Of a stretch of 64,000 nt of DNA, positions 54,835-64,000 are shown piece by piece (position 1 is the first letter of the stretch; each line of letters opens with the position of its first letter). Below the pieces are notes generated by a model. The model saw nothing but the letters and a program-made list of their open reading frames with translations, was not told where the DNA came from and ran no database searches. Origin of the DNA: Hippasteria phrygiana (taxonomy: Eukaryota; Echinodermata; Asteroidea; Valvatida; Goniasteridae); NCBI GenBank assembly GCA_037893225.1, contig JAZGUH010000204.1:992001-1056000 (forward strand), in the 5' to 3' direction. A program made the translations under genes and the position numbers.

Positions 54835-57800
54835 ATCGGCGGCTTCCCAGAGTTAAAACTTGTAGAGAAAATTCAAACCTCGCAATGTTTATTTTCTTTC
54901 CGGCCAACATCTGTGTACATATTACCGTCTATTTATTGCTCCATGCATGTCAAATTCCCTGGGGTATGGACTTGCTTTACTCATTCATAATTGCATGAAA
55001 TATCAACCAAATTCAGTAATTTTGACATGTATGGATAGCTTAGATCTGGCGCTACATGTTGCAATTATCGGCGGCTTCTTAGAGTTAACACTTGTAGAGA
55101 AAATTCAAACCTCGCAATGTTTATTTTCTTACCGGCCACCATCTGTTTGCATATTACCTTTTATTTATTGCTCCATGCCTGTCAAATTCCCTGGGGTATG
55201 GACTTGCTTTACTCATTCATAATTGCATGAAATATCAACCAAATGCAGTAATTTTGACATGTATGTATAGCTTAGATCTGGCGCTACATGTTGCAATTAT
55301 CGGCGGCTTCTTAGGGTTAAAACTTGTGGAGAAAATTCAAACCTCGCAATGTTTATTTTCTTTCCGGCCAACATCTGTGTGCATGTTACCGTCTATTTAT
55401 TGCTCCATGCATGTCAAATTCCCTGGGGTATGGACTTGCTTTACTCATTCATAATTGCATGAAATATCAACCAAATACAGTAATTTTGACATGTATGGAT
55501 AGCTTAGATCTGGCGCTACATGTTGCAATTATCGGCGGCTTCTTAGAATTAACACTTGTGGAGAAAATTCAAACCTCGCAATGTTTATTTTCTTTCCGGC
55601 CAACATCTGTGTACATATTACCGTCTATTTATTGCTCCATGCATGTCAAATTCCCTGGGGTATGGACTTGCTTTACTCATTCATAATTGCATGAAATATC
55701 AACCAAATTCAGTAATTTTGACATGTATGGATAGCTTAGATCTGGCGCTACATGTTGCAATCATCGGCGGCTTCTTAGAGTTAACACTTGTGGAGAAAAT
55801 TCAAACCTCGCAATGTTTATTTTCTTTCCGGCCAACATCTGTGTACATATTACCGTCTATTTATTGCTCCATGCATGTCAAATTCCCTGGGGTATGGACT
55901 TGCTTTACTCATTCATAATTGCATGAAATATCAACCAAATCCAGTAATTTTGACATGTATGTATAGCTTAGATCTGGCGCTACATGTTGCAATCATCGGC
56001 GGCTTCCCAGAGTTAAAACTTGTAGAGAAAATTCGAACCTCGCAATGTTTATTTTCTTTCCGGTCAACATCTGTGTACATATTACCGTCTATTTATTGCT
56101 CCATGCCTGTCAAATTCCCTGGGGTATGGACTTGCTTTACTCATTCATAATTGCATGAAATATCAACCAAATTCAGTAATGTTGACATGTATGTATAGCT
56201 TAGATCTGGCGCTACATGTTGCAATTATCGGCGGCTTCTTAGAGTTAAAACTTGTGGAGAAAATTCAAACCTCGCAATGTTTATTTTCTTTCCGGCCAAC
56301 ATCTGTGTACATATTACCGTCTATTTATTCCTCCATGCGTGTCAAATTCCCTGGGGTATGGACTTGCTTTACTCATTCATAATTGCATGAAATATCAACC
56401 AAATTCAGTAATGTTGACATGTATGGATAGCTTAGATCTGGCGCTACATGTTGCAATTATCGGCGGCGTCTTAGAGTTAAAACTTGTGGAGAAAATTCAA
56501 ACCTCGCAATGTTTATTTTCTTTCCGGCCAACATCTGTGTACATATTACCGTCTATTTATTGCTCCATGCGTGTCAAATTCCCTGGGGTATGGACTTGCT
56601 TTACTCATTCATAATTGCATGAAATATCAACCAAATACAGTAATTTTGACATGTATGGATAGCTTAGATCTGGCGCTACATGTTGCAATTATCGGCGGCT
56701 TCTTAGAGTTAACACTTGTGGAGAAAATTCAAACCTCGCAATGTTTATTTTCTTTCCGGCCACCATCTGTGTGCATATTACCTTTTATTTATTGCTCCAT
56801 GCCTGTCAAATTCCCTGGGGTATGGACTTGCTTTACTCATTCATAATTGCATGAAATATCAACCAAATGCAGTAATTTTGACTTGTATGTATAGCTTAGA
56901 TCTGGCGCTACATGTTGCAATCATCGGCGGCTTCCCAGAGTTAAAACTTGTAGAGAAAATTCAAACCTCGCAATGTTTATTTTCTTTCCGGCCAACATCT
57001 GTGTACATATTACCGTCTATTTATTGCTCCATGCATGTCAAATTCCCTGGGGTATGGACTTGCTTTACTCATTCATAATTGCATGAAATATCAACCAAAT
57101 TCAGTAATTTTGACATGTATGGATAGCTTAGATCTGGCGCTACATGTTGCAATCATCGGCGGCTTCTTAGAGTTAACACTTGTGGAGAAAATTCAAACCT
57201 CGCAATGTTTATTTTCTTTCCGGCCAACATCTGTGTACATATTACCGTCTATTTATTGCTCCATGCATGTCAAATTCCCTGGGGTATGGACTTGCTTTAC
57301 TCATTCATAATTGCATGAAATATCAACCAAATCCAGTAATTTTGACATGTATGTATAGCTTAGATCTGGCGCTACATGTTGCAATCATCGGCGGCTTCCC
57401 AGAGTTAAAACTTGTGGAGAAAATTCGAACCTCGCAATGTTTATTTTCTTTCCGGTCAACATCTGTGTACATATTACCGTCTATTTATTGCTCCATGCCT
57501 GTCAAATTCCCTGGGGTATGGACTTGCTTTACTCATTCATAATTGCATGAAATATCAACCAAATACAGTAATTTTGACATGTATGGATAGCTTAGATCTG
57601 GCGCTACATGTTGCAATTATCGGCGGCTTCTTAGAGTTAACACTTGTGGAGAAAATTCAAACCTCGCAATGTTTATTTTCTTTCCGGCCACCATCTGTGT
57701 ACATATTACCGTCTATTTATTGCTCCATGCATGTCAAATTCCCTGGGGTATGGACTTGCTTTACTCATTCATAATTGCATGAAATATCAACCAAATCCAG

Positions 57801-60402
57801 TAATTTTGACATGTATGTATAGCTTAGATCTGGCGCTACATGTTGCAATCATCGGCGGCTTCCCAGAGTTAAAACTTGTAGAGAAAATTCGAACCTCGCA
57901 ATGTTTATTTTCTTTCCGGTCAACATCTGTGTACATATTACCGTCTGTTTATTGCTCCATGCCTGTCAAATTCCCTGGGGTATGGACTTGCTTTACTCAT
58001 TCATAATTGCATGAAATATCAACCAAATTCAGTAATGTTGACATGTATGTATAGCTTAGATCTGGCGCTACATGTTGCAATTATCGGCGGCTTCTTAGAG
58101 TTAAAACTTGTGGAGAAAATTCAAACCTCGCAATGTTTATTTTCTTTCCGGCCAACATCTGTGTACATATTACCGTCTATTTATTCCTCCATGCGTGTCA
58201 AATTCCCTGGGGTATGGACTTGCTTTACTCATTCATAATTGCATGAAATATCAACCAAATCCAGTAATTTTGACATGTATGTATAGCTTAGATCTGGCGC
58301 TACATGTTGCAATCATCGGCGGCTTCCCAGAGTTAAAACTTGTAGAGAAAATTCGAACCTCGCAATGTTTATTTTCTTTCCGGTCAACATCTGTGTACAT
58401 ATTACCGTCTATTTATTGCTCCATGCCTGTCAAATTCCCTGGGGTATGGACTTGCTTTACTCATTCATAATTGCATGAAATATCAACCAAATACAGTAAT
58501 TTTGACATGTATGGATAGCTTAGATCTGGCGCTACATGTTGCAATTATCGGCGGCTTCTTAGAGTTAACACTTGTGGAGAAAATTCAAACCTCGCAATGT
58601 TTATTTTCTTTCCGGCCACCATCTGTGTACATATTACCGTCTATTTATTGCTCCATGCATGTCAAATTCCCTGGGGTATGGACTTGCTTTACTCATTCAT
58701 AATTGCATGAAATATCAACCAAATCCAGTAATTTTGACATGTATGTATAGCTTAGATCTGGCGCTACATGTTGCAATCATCGGCGGCTTCCCAGAGTTAA
58801 AACTTGTAGAGAAAATTCGAACCTCGCAATGTTTATTTTCTTTCCGGTCAACATCTGTGTACATATTACCGTCTGTTTATTGCTCCATGCCTGTCAAATT
58901 CCCTGGGGTATGGACTTGCTTTACTCATTCATAATTGCATGAAATATCAACCAAATTCAGTAATGTTGACATGTATGTATAGCTTAGATCTGGCGCTACA
59001 TGTTGCAATTATCGGCGGCTTCTTAGAGTTAAAACTTGTGGAGAAAATTCAAACCTCGCAATGTTTATTTTCTTTCCGGCCAACATCTGTGTACATATTA
59101 CCGTCTATTTATTCCTCCATGCGTGTCAAATTCCCTGGGGTATGGACTTGCTTTACTCATTCATAATTGCATGAAATATCAACCAAATTCAGTAATGTTG
59201 ACATGTATGGATAGCTTAGATCTGGCGCTACATGTTGCAATTATCGGCGGCGTCTTAGAGTTAAAACTTGTGGAGAAAATTCAAACCTCGCAATGTTTAT
59301 TTTCTTTCCGGCCAACATCTGTGTACATATTACCGTCTATTTATTGCTCCATGCGTGTCAAATTCCCTGGGGTATGGACTTGCTTTACTCATTCATAATT
59401 GCATGAAATATCAACCAAATACAGTAATTGTGACATGTATGGATAGCTTAGATCTGGCGCTACATGTTGCAATCATCGGCGGCTTCCCAGAGTTAAAACT
59501 TGTAGAGAAAATTCGAACCTCGCAATGTTTATTTTCTTTCCGGTCAACATCTGTGTACATATTACCGTCTGTTTATTGCTCCATGCCTGTCAAATTCCCT
59601 GGGGTATGGACTTGCTTTACTCATTCATAATTGCATGAAATATCAACCAAATTCAGTAATGTTGACATGTATGTATAGCTTAGATCTGGCGCTACATGTT
59701 GCAATTATCGGCGGCTTCTTAGAGTTAAAACTTGTGGAGAAAATTCAAACCTCGCAATGTTTATTTTCTTTCCGGCCAACATCTGTGTACATATTACCGT
59801 CTATTTATTCCTCCATGCGTGTCAAATTCCCTGGGGTATGGACTTGCTTTACTCATTCATAATTGCATGAAATATCAACCAAATCCAGTAATTTTGACAT
59901 GTATGTATAGCTTAGATCTGGCGCTACATGTTGCAATCATCGGCGGCTTCCCAGAGTTAAAACTTGTAGAGAAAATTCGAACCTCGCAATGTTTATTTTC
60001 TTTCCGGTCAACATCTGTGTACATATTACCGTCTATTTATTGCTCCATGCCTGTCAAATTCCCTGGGGTATGGACTTGCTTTACTCATTCATAATTGCAT
60101 GAAATATCAACCAAATACAGTAATTTTGACATGTATGGATAGCTTAGATCTGGCGCTACATGTTGCAATTATCGGCGGCTTCTTAGAGTTAACACTTGTG
60201 GAGAAAATTCAAACCTCGCAATGTTTATTTTCTTTCCGGCCACCATCTGTGTACATATTACCGTCTATTTATTGCTCCATGCATGTCAAATTCCCTGGGG
60301 TATGGACTTGCTTTACTCATTCATAATTGCATGAAATATCAACCAAATCCAGTAATTTTGACATGTATGTATAGCTTAGATCTGGCGCTACATGTTGCAA
60401 TC
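54835..60402 (+). repeat. 5,568-bp segmental tandem duplication, copy 2
   Basis: The seam is the hybrid monomer 54763. Its left part is p-type (CCA at 19-21, ACA at 31-33), matching 60331. Its right part is a-type (CAA at 112-114, CAT at 184-186), matching 49195. Exchange therefore occurred between 54,795 and 54,875. The copy ends in the monomer at 60331, after which the array continues u v r a. Confidence 0.92.
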
Positions 60403-62186
60403 ATCGGCGGCTTCCCAGAGTTAAAACTTGTAGAGAAAATTCGAACCTCGCAATGTTTATTTTCTTTCCGGTCAACATCTGTGTACATATTACCGTCTGT
60501 TTATTGCTCCATGCCTGTCAAATTCCCTGGGGTATGGACTTGCTTTACTCATTCATAATTGCATGAAATATCAACCAAATTCAGTAATGTTGACATGTAT
60601 GTATAGCTTAGATCTGGCGCTACATGTTGCAATTATCGGCGGCTTCTTAGAGTTAAAACTTGTGGAGAAAATTCAAACCTCGCAATGTTTATTTTCTTTC
60701 CGGCCAACATCTGTGTACATATTACCGTCTATTTATTCCTCCATGCGTGTCAAATTCCCTGGGGTATGGACTTGCTTTACTCATTCATAATTGCATGAAA
60801 TATCAACCAAATTCAGTAATGTTGACATGTATGGATAGCTTAGATCTGGCGCTACATGTTGCAATTATCGGCGGCGTCTTAGAGTTAAAACTTGTGGAGA
60901 AAATTCAAACCTCGCAATGTTTATTTTCTTTCCGGCCAACATCTGTGTACATATTACCGTCTATTTATTGCTCCATGCGTGTCAAATTCCCTGGGGTATG
61001 GACTTGCTTTACTCATTCATAATTGCATGAAATATCAACCAAATACAGTAATTGTGACATGTATGGATAGCTTAGATCTGGCGCTACATGTTGCAATTAT
61101 CGGCGGCTTCTTAGAGTTAACACTTGTGGAGAAAATTCAAACCTCGCAATGTTTATTTTCTTTCCGGCCACCATCTGTGTGCATATTACCTTTTATTTAT
61201 TGCTCCATGCCTGTCAAATTCCCTGGGGTATGGACTTGCTTTACTCATTCATAATTGCATGAAATATCAACCAAATGCAGTAATTTTGACTTGTATGTAT
61301 AGCTTAGATCTGGCGCTACATGTTGCAATCATCGGCGGCTTCCCAGAGTTAAAACTTGTAGAGAAAATTCAAACCTCGCAATGTTTATTTTCTTTCCGGC
61401 CAACATCTGTGTACATATTACCGTCTATTTATTGCTCCATGCATGTCAAATTCCCTGGGGTATGGACTTGCTTTACTCATTCATAATTGCATGAAATATC
61501 AACCAAATTCAGTAATTTTGACATGTATGGATAGCTTAGATCTGGCGCTACATGTTGCAATTATCGGCGGCTTCTTAGAGTTAACACTTGTAGAGAAAAT
61601 TCAAACCTCGCAATGTTTATTTTCTTTCCGGCCACCATCTGTGTGCATATTACCTTTTATTTATTGCTCCATGCCTGTCAAATTCCCTGGGGTATGGACT
61701 TGCTTTACTCATTCATAATTGCATGAAATATCAACCAAATGCAGTAATTTTGACATGTATGTATAGCTTAGATCTGGCGCTACATGTTGCAATTATCGGC
61801 GGCTTCTTAGGGTTAAAACTTGTGGAGAAAATTCAAACCTCGCAATGTTTATTTTCTTTCCGGCCAACATCTGTGTGCATGTTACCGTCTATTTATTGCT
61901 CCATGCATGTCAAATTCCCTGGGGTATGGACTTGCTTTACTCATTCATAATTGCATGAAATATCAACCAAATTCAGTAATTTTGACATGTATGGATAGCT
62001 TAGATCTGGCGCTACATGTTGCAATCATCGGCGGCTTCTTAGAGTTAACACTTGTGGAGAAAATTCAAACCTCGCAATGTTTATTTTCTTTCCGGCCAAC
62101 ATCTGTGTACATATTACCGTCTATTTATTGCTCCATGCATGTCAAATTCCCTGGGGTATGGACTTGCTTTACTCATTCATAATTGC
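60331..62186 (+). repeat. Block p-u-v-r-a-q-g-s
   Basis: 60331 p (GTT at 169-171), 60563 u, 60795 v, 61027 r, 61259 a, 61491 q, 61723 g, 61955 s. The r at 61027 has ATTGTGAC near monomer 25-32, the same mark as the left half of the r/p hybrids at 53835 and 59403, so this r type is their likely parent. The t monomer normally between g and s is missing. Confidence 0.9.
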
Positions 62187-63810
62187 ATGAAATATCAACC
62201 AAATCCAGTAATTTTGACATGTATGTATAGCTTAGATCTGGCGCTACATGTTGCAATCATCGGCGGCTTCCCAGAGTTAAAACTTGTAGAGAAAATTCGA
62301 ACCTCGCAATGTTTATTTTCTTTCCGGTCAACATCTGTGTACATATTACCGTCTATTTATTGCTCCATGCCTGTCAAATTCCCTGGGGTATGGACTTGCT
62401 TTACTCATTCATAATTGCATGAAATATCAACCAAATACAGTAATTTTGACATGTATGGATAGCTTAGATCTGGCGCTACATGTTGCAATTATCGGCGGCT
62501 TCTTAGAGTTAACACTTGTGGAGAAAATTCAAACCTCGCAATGTTTATTTTCTTTCCGGCCACCATCTGTGTGCATATTACCTTTTATTTATTGCTCCAT
62601 GCCTGTCAAATTCCCTGGGGTATGGACTTGCTTTACTCATTCATAATTGCATGAAATATCAACCAAATGCAGTAATTTTGACTTGTATGTATAGCTTAGA
62701 TCTGGCGCTACATGTTGCAATCATCGGCGGCTTCCCAGAGTTAAAACTTGTAGAGAAAATTCAAACCTCGCAATGTTTATTTTCTTTCCGGCCAACGTCT
62801 GTGTACATATTACCGTCTATTTATTGCTCCATGCCTGTCAAATTTCCTGGGGTATGGACTTGCTTTACTCATTCATAATTGCATGAAATATCAACCAAAT
62901 GCAGTAATTTTGACTTGTATGTATAGCTTAGATCTGGCGCTACATGTTGCAATCATCGGCGGCTTCCCAGAGTTAAAACTTGTAGAGAAAATTCAAACCT
63001 CGCAATGTTTATTTTCTTTCCGGCCAACATCTGTGTACATATTACCGTCTATTTATTGCTCCATGCATGTCAAATTCCCTGGGGTATGGACTTGCTTTAC
63101 TCATTCATAATTGCATGAAATATCAACCAAATTCAGTAATTTTGACATGTATGGATAGCTTAGATCTGGCGCTACATGTTGCAATTATCGGCGGCTTCTT
63201 AGAGTTAACACTTGTAGAGAAAATTCAAACCTCGCAATGTTTATTTTCTTTCCGGCCACCATCTGTGTGCATATTACCTTTTATTTATTGCTCCATGCCT
63301 GTCAAATTCCCTGGGGTATGGACTTGCTTTACTCATTCATAATTGCATGAAATATCAACCAAATCCAGTAATTTTGACATGTATGTATAGCTTAGATCTG
63401 GCGCTACATGTTGCAATCATCGGCGGCTTCTTAGAGTTCAAACTTGTAGAGAAAATTCAAACCTCGCAATGTTTATTTTCTTTCCGGCCAACATCTGTGT
63501 ACATATTACCGTCTATTTATTGCTCCACGCACGTCAAATTCCCTGGGGTATGGACTTGCTTTACTCATTCATAATTGCATGAAATATCAACCAAATCCAA
63601 TAATTTTGACATGTATGTATAGCTTAGATCTGGCGCTACATGTTGCAATTATCGGCGGCTTCCCAGAGTTAAAACTTGTAGAGAAAATTCGAACCTCGCA
63701 ATGTTTATTTTCTTTCCGGCCAACATCTGTGTACATATTACCGTCTATTTATTGCTCCATGCCTGTCAAATTCCCTGGGGTATGGACTTGCTTTACTCAT
63801 TCATAATTGC
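62187..63810 (+). repeat. Block p-r-a-a-q-f-p at right end
   Basis: 62187 p, 62419 r, 62651 a (ACG at 145-147; also C-to-T at 62,845 in the conserved block), 62883 a, 63115 q, 63347 f, 63579 p (ATA at 22-24). This order and its rare markers match the marked blocks at 35-43 kb and the p at 44555, so the right end of the window belongs to the same lineage. Confidence 0.9.
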
Positions 63811-64000
63811 ATGAAATATCAACCAAATTCAGTAATGTTGACATGTATGTATAGCTTAGATCTGGCGCTACATGTTGCAATTATCGGCGGCTTCTTAGAG
63901 TTAAAACTTGTGGAGAAAATTCAAACCTCGCAATGTTTATTTTCTTTCCGGCCAACATCTGTGTACATATTACCGTCTATTTATTGCTCCATGCGTGTCA
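63811..64000 (+). repeat. Partial u-like monomer at right edge
   Basis: The first 190 bases of a monomer with ATG at 25-27, AAA at 94-96, GTG at 100-102 and CGT at 184-186. It has TGC rather than TCC at 175-177, as in 9073. The array continues beyond the window. Confidence 0.95.

Larger units (their letters stand above)
1..64000 (+). repeat. 232-bp satellite array, 275 complete monomers
   Basis: The same 232-bp unit repeats head to tail from the first base to the last, always in one orientation. Monomer starts (ATGAAATATC) fall at 81, 313, 545, 763, 995 and so on to 63,811. The 63,730 bp from 81 to 63,810 equal 275 monomers of 232 bp minus five 14-bp deletions. Types differ from one another at roughly 9-15 positions, about 93-97% identity by eye. 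Nearly every monomer keeps a BglII site (AGATCT, monomer 48-53), and most keep CCGG (monomer 138-141). No spacer, inversion or foreign insertion interrupts the array. Long homogeneous arrays of this kind are typical of eukaryotic centromeric or other heterochromatic satellites; placing it at a centromere is inference. I do not recognise the family by name. Confidence 0.98.

Noticed and set aside
81..63810. Hundreds of overlapping 73-120-residue open frames on the plus strand as a gene family.
   Set aside because: They are products of one 232-bp repeat (3n+1) and recur at each monomer. The 120-residue versions depend only on GTA changing to GTG at monomer 100-102, which removes a TAG in another frame, and start at TTG. 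Variation is not biased to synonymous sites, stops occur, and there is no ribosome-binding or promoter pattern that is not simply the repeat itself.
1..64000. CRISPR array.
   Set aside because: Units are 232 bp with no short conserved repeat alternating with unique spacers; the entire unit is conserved.
1..64000. Tandem copies of a transposon or long terminal repeat.
   Set aside because: No terminal inverted repeats, primer-binding site, polypurine tract, target-site duplications or coding for a transposase or polymerase are visible; units abut directly.
1..64000. Protein with long internal repeats encoded across the array.
   Set aside because: All three forward frames close within one or two monomers because the unit is not a multiple of three and TAA at monomer 226-228 is kept.

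Overview
The whole 64,000-base window is one uninterrupted tandem satellite DNA array. A unit of 232 bp repeats head to tail, always in the same orientation. There are 275 complete monomers between positions 81 and 63,810, plus a partial monomer at each edge (1-80 and 63,811-64,000). Five monomers are 218 bp because they share one 14-bp deletion. I see no protein gene, RNA gene, transposon, CRISPR array or unique spacer, and neither end of the array lies in the window. Such an array indicates a eukaryotic genome, in centromeric, pericentromeric or other heterochromatic DNA. The host cannot be fixed from sequence alone. One faint clue, an ankyrin-like peptide in one frame of the monomer that resembles plant ankyrin-transmembrane proteins, weakly favours a plant.

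Monomers fall into recurrent types that differ at a limited set of positions. I number the monomer from the A of ATGAAATATC. Type code: a = GCA at 19-21, ACT at 31-33, CCA at 85-87; y = a with TAC at 82-84; p = CCA at 19-21, CCA at 85-87, usually CGA at 112-114; q = TCA at 19-21, GAT at 40-42, ACA at 94-96, GTA at 100-102, then TGC..CCTTTT at 154-168; r = like q but ACA at 19-21 and GTG at 100-102; g = GGG at 88-90 with TGCATG at 154-159; t = ACA at 19-21 and GAA at 88-90; s = TCA, GAT, ATC at 70-72, ACA at 94-96, GTG; h = s-like with CCA at 19-21 and TAT at 40-42; f = TTC at 91-93; u = ATG at 25-27, usually TCC at 175-177 and CGT at 184-186; v = u-like with GTC at 82-84; x = r-like 5' part with TAC..CCGTCT at 154-168; d = 218-bp deletion monomer; e = the monomer that always follows d. 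Two letters joined by a slash mark a hybrid.

Layout. From 1 to about 15.8 kb is a left domain rich in y, d, e, f and h types; much of 1-5.5 kb is repeated at 9.5-15.8 kb. From 15.8 to 30.6 kb lies a 7,424-bp segment (32 monomers) in two adjacent, almost identical copies. From 30.6 to 34.6 kb is a 1,856-bp repeat. From 35.3 to 43.4 kb are three blocks of 10, 14 and 11 monomers that open identically. From 44 to 50.4 kb are local duplications of 696 and 1,856 bp. From 49.3 to 60.4 kb a 5,568-bp segment (24 monomers) is tandemly duplicated, with smaller 928- and 1,624-bp repeats inside it. From 60.4 kb to the end the pattern returns to types seen at 43-45 kb.

The recurring higher-order order is a-q-g-t-s-p-u-v-r (nine monomers, 2,088 bp), often with an extra x-p before u. 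Hybrid monomers at the seams of several duplications show that the array grew by repeated unequal exchange, or an equivalent process, in register with the 232-bp unit. No genes act together here; the content is structural DNA.
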